Below, in pieces: positions 35,004 to 43,423 of a DNA stretch of 64,000 nucleotides. How positions within the stretch are numbered: the first letter of the stretch is position 1; each line of letters starts with the position of its first letter. Under the pieces are notes generated by a model. It did not search any database, was not told the DNA's origin, and saw nothing but the letters and a program-made list of their open reading frames with translations. This stretch comes from Paucibacter sediminis (GTDB lineage Bacteria > Pseudomonadota > Gammaproteobacteria > Burkholderiales > Burkholderiaceae_C): positions 248,001 through 312,000 of the forward strand of contig NZ_CP116346.1 in assembly GCF_030254645.1 (NCBI RefSeq). The letters run 5' to 3'. The translations under genes and the position numbers were made by a program.

Positions 35004-35021
35004 GTTTTCAACGTTGAAAAC
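35004..35021. repeat. 18-bp perfect palindrome
   Basis: gttttcaacgttgaaaac lies 12 bp past the stop of the replication-relaxation-like gene and about 150 bp upstream of the 227-aa gene. It has no T-run, so an operator for a dimeric regulator is more likely than a terminator. Confidence 0.7.
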
Positions 35022-35167
35022 CGGGGCTGAGCAAGCTGCTGTGACCCGCAGCGCGCCTCCCTGTGCCCATAGCGCAGGCATCCTCCGCTGCAATGGCATT
35101 ACCTACACGAGATGCCGCACGGAATTCCGGGCGGCTTCAAGGAAACCACTTCAGAAGAGGAAATGAC

Positions 35168-35851
35168 ATGGCAATCGGAACTGATGGGCGCTTCACGCCC
35201 AATGCGACCAAGGGGGCGCTCGAGCTGTTCTCCGCGACCGACATGGCTCGCGTGCTTCACAAGCTCGACTGCGGGCTGACGCGGGACCAGGTGGCGTTGA
35301 TGACATCAGCCTACGAGCAGTTGTTCACACCGGCCACGGTTCGTCGCAGCCGCAATGGCTTAGTCCGAGAACGGCTGATGCGCAAGGTGCAGGAGGTGTT
35401 TACGTCGGCGCGGCTGGTGCAGCCCGTGGCGGCGGCCTGCGCTGTGGTCCACGACCAAGTGCTCGACGTACGCGACGGCGATTGGGCGGGGCTTAATGTC
35501 CGGCTGGCCGTCGCGCTCGGCATGGACCCCGAAGCAGCCGAATGCGCTCGCGCAGTGATTCAGTTGCGGCGCGAGCAGGGCAAGTGGGGTGAGGACGCCA
35601 GGTTTGCCGCCGAGCAGTTCACCGAGCTGTGGTCAAAGGCGGATGGCGCCGCGCTGGATGACGCCCGTGAGGTCGAGAGCATCCTGCGCGATGTCTCGAA
35701 GACCTGCATGGTCGTCGCCCAGAAAGGGGCTCTCGATGGATTCAAGGCTGCCGATGAGGGTTTGCGACGGGAGGCTGCAAAGCTCAGCGGGCGCCAATGG
35801 TCAGACCGTTCACCGGGTCGCCGCCAGTCGGCGACTCTCGCGCAACGCTAA
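35168..35851 (+). CDS. Hypothetical 227-aa protein
   Basis: The start at 35168 has a strong site (AGAGGAAATGAC before ATG). The protein is helical throughout: LFSATDMARVLHKLDCGLTRDQVALMTSAYEQLFTPATVRRSRNGLVRERLMRKVQEVF, LNVRLAVALGMDPEAAECARAVIQLRREQGKWGEDARFAAEQFTELW. It has no membrane segment or known catalytic motif. A clear terminator ends the transcript. An 18-bp palindrome upstream may be its operator. The function is unknown. Confidence 0.7.
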   Translation: MAIGTDGRFTPNATKGALELFSATDMARVLHKLDCGLTRDQVALMTSAYEQLFTPATVRRSRNGLVRERLMRKVQEVFTSARLVQPVAAACAVVHDQVLDVRDGDWAGLNVRLAVALGMDPEAAECARAVIQLRREQGKWGEDARFAAEQFTELWSKADGAALDDAREVESILRDVSKTCMVVAQKGALDGFKAADEGLRREAAKLSGRQWSDRSPGRRQSATLAQR

Positions 35852-35858
35852 TTCATGG

Positions 35859-35878
35859 AAGCCCCTTCGGGGGCTTTT
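35859..35878 (+). terminator. Rho-independent terminator with UUCG loop
   Basis: agcccc-ttcg-ggggct followed by tttt, 8 bp after the stop of the 227-aa gene. It is a standard intrinsic terminator. Confidence 0.92.
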
Positions 35879-36003
35879 CATTTCGGCGAGCGTGCGATTG
35901 ACTGCCTTCGCCTGGACGTACGTAGCCGGGCGGCGGCCCATAACGATGCCAGGAGCGCTTGCAGTGCGTGCAGGCCATCCGTCAGAGGCAACATGCCCCC
36001 GAT

Positions 36004-36213
36004 TCAGCGCAGGCCTCGGCAGCAGGCCTTCTCGAAGTCCTCTCGTTTGAAGTAGAGCTGGCGGAAATTCCCGACCTTCTTTGGCGCCGGGAGGACGCTG
36101 TTTCTAATCATCCGGTAGACCGTTTTCCGACTGACGCGCAGCTCCAGGCACGCGTCCGCCATTGTCATCAAGTCAAGCTTGGGGCGCTCATCCGCCATCT
36201 TCGAACCCATCAT
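36004..36213 (-). CDS. Excisionase/AlpA-like helix-turn-helix protein
   Basis: The 69-aa protein (start at 36213 or 36210, after AGGAG) has the excisionase-type winged helix: DLMTMADACLELRVSRKTVYRMIRNSVLPAPKKVGNFRQLYFKREDFEKAC. Such proteins direct integrase toward excision or activate element genes. It lies near the right end of the element, far from the integrase at the left end, which would be neighbours in the excised circle. A longer frame reaches 36477 but lacks a better start site. Confidence 0.75.
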   Translation of the reverse strand: MMGSKMADERPKLDLMTMADACLELRVSRKTVYRMIRNSVLPAPKKVGNFRQLYFKREDFEKACCRGLR

Positions 36214-36521
36214 TTGCTCCTGTTTGGTGTCCAGAAGCGGATAGCGATGCCTTTTATTTGCGTCACGGTTGAGGGCCCGTTCCGGTGTGCCCAGAGCTTT
36301 GCAGGCGTGCCAAATTTCGGCGTCAGTCAGCATTGAGCAGCAGCGCTGGTCGGCGGCGATGTCGCGCGGGCACCAGGCATCTGCGAATCGCACATCCAAT
36401 TCGTGAACGCGAGGTAATCTCCAAAGCTGAAGCAAAACGTTGGTCAGGTTGAATCGGCACGGCCGGCCATGATGCACAACGCACGCGCCAAGCCCTGCCT
36501 ATGGCGCGAGGGAGAAAACTA

Positions 36522-38102
36522 ATGCTGACCAGAGACTTTCCACGCGTCCGCGAACGAGAAATTCTGCGTATTGCTGGCGAACTTGGCGGCGCCGACGCTG
36601 CCTCGGCTGCCAACTTGGCGCGGCACGAAGTGCTCAAGTGGGCAGCGACACAATTCGGCGCCCCGCTGCCCACCAACGCCTCCGAGGCAGATGCCTTCGA
36701 GATATTTCGTGGCGGTCGTACATGCATCGCAACAGGCTTGGTCGACGACCAGCGCACTTTGTGGGCGTTGCGGGTGGACCGTCCTGACGCCAACGTTGCG
36801 GAGCGTACTTGGACCACAGAAGTCACACTCGGCTACGCACCTGGCAACGGACGCGCCCTGTTCAGCCTGCGCCTGCTCGTCGGAACACCCGAAGAAGAGC
36901 TGCTCATCGAGCCTGCTGTGCCTGCGGTCCTACGTCAGGTCGCAACTGCCTGTGGTCTGTTACAGGGAGGCGTGCCGCTGGCCAGCGCCCCATGGACAGT
37001 GACCTCGGAACAGGACGCCGAAGACCTCGTTGAGCAATTGCTGCGTCCCAATCGCACCATCACCTACCTCGTATGCACGGTCCCCGACGGGGAAGTTTCA
37101 CCGCTCATCAACGCGCCCGTGCTCGCCAAGGTCATGCTCGGCCTTGCCAGAGTCGTCATCGTTCCCTCCGCCCACACCTGGGTTTTGACTCGCCAACTCG
37201 GCAAGTCGCTATCTGTCTACAACGGTGCTGCACGCGCATACCTTCCGGGCTTCTCGCTAGACGCCAACCCCGTGGCGCACCGGCTCTTCCTCGTCAATTG
37301 GAAGCCCGGCGAGGACCGAGCCCGCGCGGCCGCTACGGCGCTGAGGTGGATGGCAGCCAACGAAAGTACCCGCCGCCTCCAATTGGGCTCGGATGTGCTC
37401 GCTTTCGCCGACGTGCGCCAGGCCAGCTTGGACCATGAACGCGAGCGCCTCCGCCAGAGCGGGAGTGCAGACAAAGACCAGTTGGTGGCGGCCCTGGCAC
37501 AAATTGCGGCGCTCAAGGACGACCTGCGCCGCGCCGCCGATACCCAGCAATGGCTATCCGACGAGCACGCTCATGCCGAAGAGCGCGCGCAGACTCTTGA
37601 GCAGCAACTGCATGGCGCGCACGACCGCATCCAGCATCTGACCAACCAGATTAAGGCGCGGGGAGACGTGCCAGATACAGGCCTGCCCCTGCCCACCACC
37701 TGGGCGGAGTTCGCCAACTGGTGCGACCAGGTGCTGAGCGGCCGTGTTGCGCTTGAAGCAAGCGCGCGGCGGGAAGTTCGCTCTGCCCAATTCGAAGCCC
37801 CACAAGAGGCAGCACGCTGCCTCTTGTGGCTAGGTGACGAATACCGCGACTCGCGCATCAACGGCGGCGATGGCGACCTGCGCAAGCCAATCGCCGAGGG
37901 GATACACAACGACCGTTGCGGCGCAGACAGCTTCGACTACACAGGCAGTAATGGCCGGGTGACCGTGGAGTGGCACATCAAGAACGGCGGCAATACGCGA
38001 GACCCTCGCCGCTGCCTGCGCATCTACTACTACTGGGACGAGACCAGCCAGATGGTGATGGTGGTCTCCATGCCGGCGCACAGACGCACAGGTGCGACTT
38101 GA
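36522..38102 (+). CDS. Orphan 526-aa coiled-coil protein at the right end of the element
   Basis: The start at 36522 (MLTRDFPRV) follows GGGAG at 8 bp; an ATG at 36501 lacks a good site. The N-terminal 300 residues are an unknown mixed domain (EVTLGYAPGNGRALFSLRLLVGT, RTITYLVCTVPDGEVSPLINAPVLAKVMLGLARVVIVPS). A coiled coil follows at about 305-385 (LDHERERLRQSG ... EERAQTLEQQLHGAHDRIQHL). The C-terminal domain ends FDYTGSNGRVTVEWHIKNGGNTRDPRRCLRIYYYWDETSQMVMVVSMPAHR, a compact beta region that recalls RelE/HigB-like folds. It lies directly next to the tRNA end, a usual place for defence cargo. The function is unknown. Confidence 0.75.
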   Translation: MLTRDFPRVREREILRIAGELGGADAASAANLARHEVLKWAATQFGAPLPTNASEADAFEIFRGGRTCIATGLVDDQRTLWALRVDRPDANVAERTWTTEVTLGYAPGNGRALFSLRLLVGTPEEELLIEPAVPAVLRQVATACGLLQGGVPLASAPWTVTSEQDAEDLVEQLLRPNRTITYLVCTVPDGEVSPLINAPVLAKVMLGLARVVIVPSAHTWVLTRQLGKSLSVYNGAARAYLPGFSLDANPVAHRLFLVNWKPGEDRARAAATALRWMAANESTRRLQLGSDVLAFADVRQASLDHERERLRQSGSADKDQLVAALAQIAALKDDLRRAADTQQWLSDEHAHAEERAQTLEQQLHGAHDRIQHLTNQIKARGDVPDTGLPLPTTWAEFANWCDQVLSGRVALEASARREVRSAQFEAPQEAARCLLWLGDEYRDSRINGGDGDLRKPIAEGIHNDRCGADSFDYTGSNGRVTVEWHIKNGGNTRDPRRCLRIYYYWDETSQMVMVVSMPAHRRTGAT

Positions 38103-38127
38103 GCACCACAACGCGACTGCGCCAGTG

Positions 38128-38150
38128 GCGTTTGGTGAGCGTTTGGTGAG
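38128..38150. repeat. Right arm-type repeat, two cgtttggtga units
   Basis: This 23-bp block matches 12956-12978 with one A-to-G change and in the same orientation. It lies 171 bp inside the right attachment repeat and 25 bp past the stop of the 526-aa gene. Confidence 0.7.
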
Positions 38151-38233
38151 AATCGGGCTGGATTTGGCCGTCTGTGGCCCGATTTGACACAGTACACCAT
38201 GGGGTCTTTCGCCGCCGGATGGTGTATAAAAGC

Positions 38234-38276
38234 AAAAGTCCTTGTGCGATAAGTTCTTATCACGCAAGGACTTTTT
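38234..38276. terminator. Bidirectional hairpin terminator inside the right end
   Basis: aaaagtccttg..gataag and cttatc..caaggactttt pair in a long stem with a small internal loop. T-runs lie on both sides (tttttt on plus, aaaag on minus). It can end the 526-aa gene transcript from the left and the tRNA-Thr transcript from the right, so the element supplies a new terminator to the tRNA. Confidence 0.8.
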
Positions 38277-38321
38277 TGAAAACCCGCAGTGTCTAGAGCT
38301 TAGACCAACGGGCTGGATGGA

Positions 38322-38397
38322 TGGTGCCGGCTATCGGATTCGAACTGATGACCTACCGCTTACAAGGCGGTTGCTCTACCAACTGAGCTAAGCCGGC
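38322..38397 (-). tRNA. tRNA-Thr (anticodon UGU)
   Basis: The minus-strand 76-nt sequence folds into a full cloverleaf. The acceptor is GCCGGCT/AGCCGGC, the D-arm GCTC..GAGC, the anticodon arm ACCGC-CTTGTAA-GCGGT (anticodon TGT, reading ACA and other ACN codons), and the T-arm ATCAG-TTCGAAT-CCGAT; CCA is encoded. The 3' 49 nt double as the attachment site, and after integration they are supplied by the element without change. Confidence 0.97.
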
Positions 38398-38435
38398 ACG
38401 GCTTCAAGAGCTGCGCATTCTATGCGCAAAAAACA

Positions 38436-38999
38436 TCACTTCACGCGCTTGAGCGAGGGCCGTCCGCCGCCCGGGCCGGCCGGCGTGTCGTCGCCATCGT
38501 CACGGCCCTCGTCCTTCGCAGGCTCGGGCACCACCGCCGGCGCGGGCGCCGGTTCCGCCTGGCCGGCCAGGCGCAGGCCGCGCAAGGGCGTGGCCGGGCG
38601 CGGCGCGGCCGTAGCCGCGGGCGGCGTGACCACGGCATTGGGCTCTTCCGGCGTGGGCGCCGGGAAGGCCATGCCCTGCCCGTTCTCGCGTGCATAGATG
38701 GCCACCACGTGATCGACCGGCACGTGGATCTCGCGCGCCACCCCGCCGAAGCGGGCCTTGAACTGGATGAACTCGTTCCCCAGGTCCAGGCTGCTGGTGG
38801 CCTCGAAACCCACGTTCAGCACGATCTCGTTGTTGCTGACGTACTCCATCGGCACCTGCACATGGCGATCCACATGCACCGCGATATAGGGCGTGAAGCC
38901 GTTGTCGGTGCACCAGTCGTGCAAGGCCCTGATCAGATAGGGCCGGGTGGACGTGCTGGGCGCGCCGGCGGACGCGCCGCCATCAGAGTTTTGATCCAT
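38436..38999 (-). CDS. sspB: ClpXP adaptor SspB
   Basis: SspB brings ssrA-tagged proteins to the ClpXP protease. The 187-aa protein has the substrate-binding domain (STRPYLIRALHDWCTDNGFTPYIAVHVDRHVQVPMEYV, IVLNVGFEATSSLDLGNEFIQFKARFGGVAREIHVPVDHVVAIYARENGQGM). A long Pro/Ala-rich linker follows, and it ends in the ClpX-binding XB motif (GRPSLKRVK). The start at 38999 is 17 bp after sspA, so the two share a transcript. Confidence 0.95.
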   Translation of the reverse strand: MDQNSDGGASAGAPSTSTRPYLIRALHDWCTDNGFTPYIAVHVDRHVQVPMEYVSNNEIVLNVGFEATSSLDLGNEFIQFKARFGGVAREIHVPVDHVVAIYARENGQGMAFPAPTPEEPNAVVTPPAATAAPRPATPLRGLRLAGQAEPAPAPAVVPEPAKDEGRDDGDDTPAGPGGGRPSLKRVK

Positions 39000-39016
39000 G
39001 CTGCGGCGGTGCCCTC

Positions 39017-39634
39017 TTACTTGCGCATGACCTTTTCGGACGGCGTCAGCGCCTCGATATAGGCCGGGCGCGAGAAGATGCGCTCGGCGTACTTCAAGAG
39101 CGGCAGGGCGTTCTTCGACATGTCGATGCCGTAGTAGTCCAGGCGCCACAGCAGCGGCGCGATGGCCACGTCGAGCATCGAGAAATCGTCGCCCAGCATG
39201 TACTTGTTCTTCAAGAAGATCGGCGCCAGCTGGGTCAGGCGATCGCGGATCTGCGAGCGCGCCTTCTCAAGCTGCTTGTCGGTCGCCTTGACGGCTTGCG
39301 AGCGGCCTTCCAGCACGTTCACATGTGCGAACAGCTCCTTCTCGAAGTTGAGCAGGAACAGGCGCACGCGCGCACGCGCCACCGGATCGCCGGGCATCAG
39401 CTGCGGATGCGGGAAGCGCTCGTCGATGTACTCGTTGATGATGTGCGACTCGTACAGGATGAGGTCGCGCTCGACGAGGATGGGCACCTCGTTGTACGGG
39501 TTCATCAGGGCGATGTCTTCGGGCTTGGCGAACAAGTCCACATCGCGGATTTCGAAGTCCATGCCCTTCTCGAACAGCACAAAGCGGCAGCGGTGCGAGT
39601 AGGGGCAAGTGGTTCCAGAATAAAGCACCATCAT
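39017..39634 (-). CDS. sspA: Stringent starvation protein A (GST fold)
   Basis: SspA is an RNA polymerase-associated protein with a glutathione-S-transferase fold that helps stress and stationary-phase gene expression. The 205-aa protein has the thioredoxin-like N-terminus (MMVLYSGTTCPYSHRCRFVLFEKGMDFEIRDVDLFAKPEDIALMNPYNEVPILVERDLILYESHIINEYIDE region) and the helical C-domain. It lies between petC and sspB, the standard betaproteobacterial order. Confidence 0.95.
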   Translation of the reverse strand: MMVLYSGTTCPYSHRCRFVLFEKGMDFEIRDVDLFAKPEDIALMNPYNEVPILVERDLILYESHIINEYIDERFPHPQLMPGDPVARARVRLFLLNFEKELFAHVNVLEGRSQAVKATDKQLEKARSQIRDRLTQLAPIFLKNKYMLGDDFSMLDVAIAPLLWRLDYYGIDMSKNALPLLKYAERIFSRPAYIEALTPSEKVMRK

Positions 39635-39772
39635 GGCGGCGGACTCCTGAAGTTCAGGTCAAGGACAGATTTCATGTCCGGGCAGCGGGCCCGATCACAA
39701 AAGGCAAACGCAGTGGGTGCCCGAGAGCGCCCCACTGCGTACTGGGCCCGGCTGGTGCCGGGCCGCGGATGC

Positions 39773-40543
39773 TTACTTCACGTCTTTCCAGAAAGACGCA
39801 TTCAGACGCCATGCAAACACGGTGAACACCGCAAGGAACAGCAGCACCATCACGCCGAGGCGGAAGCGCTGCGCCTGGGCCGGCTCGCCCATCCACTGCA
39901 GATAAGCCACCAGATCACCCACGGCCTCGTCGTACTGGCGCGGGCTCAGGGTGCCGGGCGTGAGCTGCTCGTAGCCCTTGAACACATGCACCTTCTTGCT
40001 CGCATCGTGCGGATCGGCGGCTTCCTCGAACTTGGCGGCACGCTGGCCCTGCAGTTCCCACAGCACATGCGGCATGGCCACGCTGGGGAAGACCATGTTG
40101 TTCCAGCCGGTGGCCTTGGTCTCGTCGCGGTAGAAGGTCCGCATATAGGTGTAGAGGTAATCCGCACCCGAACCCTTGGCACCGTCGGCACGCGAACGTG
40201 CGATCACGGTCAGGTCAGGCGGCAGCGCCCCGAACCATTCCTTGGCCTGCTTGGGGTCCAGCGACACCTTCATGGTCTCGCCAACCTTTTCCGACGCGAA
40301 CAGCAGATTGCTCTTGATCTGGGCTTCGGTGAGGCCCAGGTCGCGCAGCCGGTTGTAGCGCATGAAGGCTGCCGAATGGCAGTTCAGGCAGTAGTTGACG
40401 AAGATCTTGGCGCCGTTTTGCAGCGCCGCCACGTCCGTCATCTTTTCCTTGGGGAACTTGTCCCACTCGATGCCGCCCGCGGAGGCTTGAGCGCCGCTCA
40501 CGAGGCCCAGGCCCAGCAGCAGCGTAGCGATGAGTTTTTTCAT
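39773..40543 (-). CDS. petC: Cytochrome c1 of the bc1 complex
   Basis: Cytochrome c1 passes electrons from the Rieske centre to soluble cytochrome c at the periplasmic face. The 256-aa protein has a signal peptide (MKKLIATLLLGLGLVSGAQASA), the heme site CLNCH near 52, the methionine-ligand region (NMVFPSVAMPHVLW) and a C-terminal membrane anchor (LGVMVLLFLAVFTVFAW). It follows petB by 25 bp. A GGCCCGG/CCGGGCC hairpin at 39745-39764, just past its stop, lacks a T-run. Confidence 0.96.
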   Translation of the reverse strand: MKKLIATLLLGLGLVSGAQASAGGIEWDKFPKEKMTDVAALQNGAKIFVNYCLNCHSAAFMRYNRLRDLGLTEAQIKSNLLFASEKVGETMKVSLDPKQAKEWFGALPPDLTVIARSRADGAKGSGADYLYTYMRTFYRDETKATGWNNMVFPSVAMPHVLWELQGQRAAKFEEAADPHDASKKVHVFKGYEQLTPGTLSPRQYDEAVGDLVAYLQWMGEPAQAQRFRLGVMVLLFLAVFTVFAWRLNASFWKDVK

Positions 40544-40568
40544 ATCGGTCGACTCCGGTGCTGTTGGC

Positions 40569-41978
40569 TCAGTGAGGGTGGAAGGTCACGCGCTCGGGCA
40601 CCGCCTTGGGCGTGCCCAGCTTGCTCCACCAGGGCATCAGCAGGAAGAAGCCGAAGTAGAACAGCGTACCGACCTGGGCGATCAGGGTGCCGATATCGGT
40701 CGGCGGCTGGATGCCCAGATAGCCCAGCACCAGGAAGAACACCACGAACACGCCGTACATGTACTTGTGCCAGTCGGGGCGATAGCGGATCGACTTGACC
40801 GGGCTGTGATCCAGCCAGGGCAGGAAGAACAGGATCACCACGGCACCGCCCATCACCACCACGCCCCAGAACTTGGCGTCGAAGGTCTTGAGCAGGAAGA
40901 TGGCCACGGCAGCGATCACCAGCGTGGCAATCTTGCCCTTGCCGGAGAAGTTGCCCTTCAGCACCGTCAGCACCGCACCCAGGCCCACCACGCCGGCCAG
41001 CACGTTCACCATCGGATCGGTGGTGGCGCGCAGCATCGAGTAGAAGGGCGTGAAGTACCACACCGGCGCGATGTGCGCGGGCGTCTTCAGCGGATCGGCC
41101 GGGATGAAGTTGTTGTACTCCAGGAAGTAGCCGCCCAGTTCCGGTGCGAAGAAGATGATGGCGGTGAACACCATCAGGAACAGGCCCACGCCATACACAT
41201 CGTGCACGGTGTAGTAGGGATGGAAGGGAATGCCATCCAGCGGATGGCCGTTCGCATCCTTGGGTGCCTTGGGGCCCTTGATCTCGACGCCGTCGGGATT
41301 GTTGGAACCCACTTCATGCAGCGCAATGATGTGCGCCACCACCAGGCCCAGCAGCACCAGCGGCACCGCGATGACGTGGAAGCTGAAGAAGCGGTTCAGC
41401 GTGGCATCGCCCACCACGTAGTCGCCGCGGATCAGCAGCGCCAGGTCGGGGCCGACGAAGGGCACGGCGGCGAACAGGTTCACGATCACCTGGGCGCCCC
41501 AGTAGGACATCTGGCCCCAGGGCAGCAGATAACCCATGAAGGCCTCGGCCATCAGGCACAGGAAGATGCCGCAACCGAAGATCCAGACCAGCTCGCGCGG
41601 CTTGCGGTACGAGCCATAGATCAGGCCGCGGAACATGTGCAGATACACCACCACGAAGAACGCCGAGGCGCCGGTGGAGTGCATGTAGCGGATCAGCCAG
41701 CCCCAGGGCACATCGCGCATGATGTACTCGACCGAGCCGAAGGCCAGGGCCGCATCGGGCTTGTAGTGCATCACCAGGAAGATGCCGGTGACGATCTGGA
41801 TCACCAGCACCAGCATCGCCAGCGAACCGAAGATGTACCACCAGTTGAAGTTCTTCGGAGCGTAGTACTCCGACATGTGCTCCTTGTACATCTTGGTGGC
41901 CGGGAACCGGTTGTCCACCCAGGTCATGAGCTGTTCGCCCATGGATGCGCCTGCGGGAGCTTCTTTGAATTCAGCCAT
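40569..41978 (-). CDS. petB: Cytochrome b of the bc1 complex
   Basis: Cytochrome b carries the quinol oxidation and reduction sites in the membrane. The 469-aa protein has the expected membrane helices and heme histidines (FLVMHYKP, WLIRYMHSTGASAFFVVVYLHMFRGLIYGSY, SFHVIAVPLVLLGLVVAHIIALHEVGSNNPDG), the PWG and PEW-type loops, and long helices at the C-terminus. The start at 41978 (MAEFKEAPAGAS) has the family opening. It lies between petA and petC in one operon. Confidence 0.97.
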   Translation of the reverse strand: MAEFKEAPAGASMGEQLMTWVDNRFPATKMYKEHMSEYYAPKNFNWWYIFGSLAMLVLVIQIVTGIFLVMHYKPDAALAFGSVEYIMRDVPWGWLIRYMHSTGASAFFVVVYLHMFRGLIYGSYRKPRELVWIFGCGIFLCLMAEAFMGYLLPWGQMSYWGAQVIVNLFAAVPFVGPDLALLIRGDYVVGDATLNRFFSFHVIAVPLVLLGLVVAHIIALHEVGSNNPDGVEIKGPKAPKDANGHPLDGIPFHPYYTVHDVYGVGLFLMVFTAIIFFAPELGGYFLEYNNFIPADPLKTPAHIAPVWYFTPFYSMLRATTDPMVNVLAGVVGLGAVLTVLKGNFSGKGKIATLVIAAVAIFLLKTFDAKFWGVVVMGGAVVILFFLPWLDHSPVKSIRYRPDWHKYMYGVFVVFFLVLGYLGIQPPTDIGTLIAQVGTLFYFGFFLLMPWWSKLGTPKAVPERVTFHPH

Positions 41979-42003
41979 GTTGATTGACCTCTGTGCTCTA
42001 GCG

Positions 42004-42600
42004 TCAGGCAGCCTTGTCCTCACCAATCAGCAGCTTGGTGTCGGACAGGTACATATGGGGCGGCACTTCGAGGTTGTCGGGCGCCGGCTTGTTCTTGAAC
42101 ACGCGGCCCGCCAGGTCGAAGGTCGAGCCGTGGCAGGGGCACAGGAAGCCGCCGGTCCAGTCGTCGGGCAGCGAGGGCTGGGCACCGGCCTGGAACTTGT
42201 CGCTCGGCGAGCAACCCAGGTGCGAGCAGATGCCCACCACCACCAGATACTCGGGCTTGATCGAGCGCGCCGGGTTCTTGGCGTACTCGGGCGTCGGATA
42301 GGCCGTGCGAGCCGAGGCCGGGTCGGCCAGCTGCGCCTCGTTCTTCTTCAGCGCTTCGAGCTGCTCGGGCGTGCGGCGGACGATCCACACCGGCTTGCCG
42401 CGCCATTCGACGGTCAATTTTTCGCCGGGTTTGACGGCGCTGATATCGACTTCAACGGCAGCACCGGCGGCCTTGGCACGCTCGGAGGGCGAAAAAGTAC
42501 TGACAAAGGGCACGGCGGTGGCGACGCCGCCAACGGCACCGGCGCAACCGGTGGCAATCAGCCAGGTGCGCTTGCCTTGGTCCACTTGCTGGTCACTCAT
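42004..42600 (-). CDS. petA: Rieske iron-sulfur protein of the bc1 complex
   Basis: The 198-aa protein holds the 2Fe-2S cluster that takes the first electron from quinol. It has an N-terminal twin-Arg-independent-looking membrane anchor (RTWLIATGCAGAVGGVATAVPFV). The cluster motifs are CSHLGC and CPCHGSTFDLAGRV. The start at 42600 (MSDQQVDQGKR) fits the family. It is the first gene of petABC; the mscL gene upstream is divergent. Confidence 0.96.
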   Translation of the reverse strand: MSDQQVDQGKRTWLIATGCAGAVGGVATAVPFVSTFSPSERAKAAGAAVEVDISAVKPGEKLTVEWRGKPVWIVRRTPEQLEALKKNEAQLADPASARTAYPTPEYAKNPARSIKPEYLVVVGICSHLGCSPSDKFQAGAQPSLPDDWTGGFLCPCHGSTFDLAGRVFKNKPAPDNLEVPPHMYLSDTKLLIGEDKAA

Positions 42601-42837
42601 GTGGGTCCTCAATGGAGACTTCTGATCAGGGGCAACCGGGGATTCTAACGGACGCCGTCAAGCCCCCGACCCGGCTTTGATCTGCGCGAGCGCAAAAACC
42701 CTTGATCGACCGCCGCACGAGGCATGATCTGACCCCTGGTTTAGCCTGAGGCCGAAGCCGCTGCAGGACGGCCCCAAACAAGCACAATAGCGCCAGACCA
42801 AACAAACGGACCGCCATGGTCCACACAGGAGCGACAC

Positions 42838-43287
42838 ATGGGTTTCATGAGCGAATTCAGGGAGTTTGCCGTCAAGGGCAATGTGGTGGACCTGGCGGTG
42901 GGCGTGATCATCGGCGGCGCCTTCGGCAAGATCGTCGACTCGGTGGTGAAGGACCTGATCATGCCCCTGGTCGGCAAGGTGGTCGGCGGCCTGGACTTCT
43001 CCAACTATTTCGTCATGCTCAGCAGCCCGCCGGCCGACTTCAAGGGCCCGATGACCTATGAGGCGCTCACCAAGGCCGGCGTGCCGCTGTTCGCCTATGG
43101 CAGCTTCCTCACCGTGCTGCTGAACTTCCTGATCCTGGCCTTCATCATTTTCCTGATGATCAAGCAGATCAACCGCCTCAAGCGCAGTGACGCCCCGGCA
43201 CCCGCCCCGGTGGAGGCGCCGGTGACGCCGGAAGACATCGTGCTGCTACGCGAAATCCGCGATTCGCTCAAGCGTGACAAAGCGTAA
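42838..43287 (+). CDS. mscL: Large-conductance mechanosensitive channel MscL
   Basis: MscL opens on membrane stretch during osmotic down-shock. The 149-aa protein has [43 protein letters not shown] (helix 1 with the gate), a periplasmic loop, and the second helix ([24 protein letters not shown]). A cytoplasmic helix ends it ([15 protein letters not shown]). Length and order are normal. Confidence 0.97.
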   Translation: MGFMSEFREFAVKGNVVDLAVGVIIGGAFGKIVDSVVKDLIMPLVGKVVGGLDFSNYFVMLSSPPADFKGPMTYEALTKAGVPLFAYGSFLTVLLNFLILAFIIFLMIKQINRLKRSDAPAPAPVEAPVTPEDIVLLREIRDSLKRDKA

Positions 43288-43423
43288 GGCATGCCGGATC
43301 TGTCAGGTTTTGCGCAGGGCCTGTGCGCCATGCGCAGGCAATGTCATTGAGCGCCCGGGAATGGCGCGATACTTGCCGGCATAGCTTGTGGCTTCAAACC
43401 CACAGCAAGGCCCATAACCCGCC

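Larger units (their letters stand above)
12828..38370. mobile_element. Integrative element of about 25.5 kb at tRNA-Thr
   Basis: The ends are a perfect 49-bp direct repeat of the tRNA-Thr 3' part (12828-12876 and 38322-38370). Just inside each end lies a 23-bp block built from two cgtttggtga units (12956-12978 and 38128-38150, one mismatch, same orientation). The element carries a tyrosine integrase at the left end, an excisionase-like protein near the right end, a TrfA-like replication initiator, type I R-M genes, a ubiquitin-like operon and several orphans. I see no relaxase, type IV secretion or coupling-protein gene, so it is not self-conjugative as read. Confidence 0.88.

Noticed and set aside
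12828-38370. Self-transmissible ICE
   Set aside because: No relaxase, coupling protein or type IV secretion gene is recognisable. At most the element is mobilisable.
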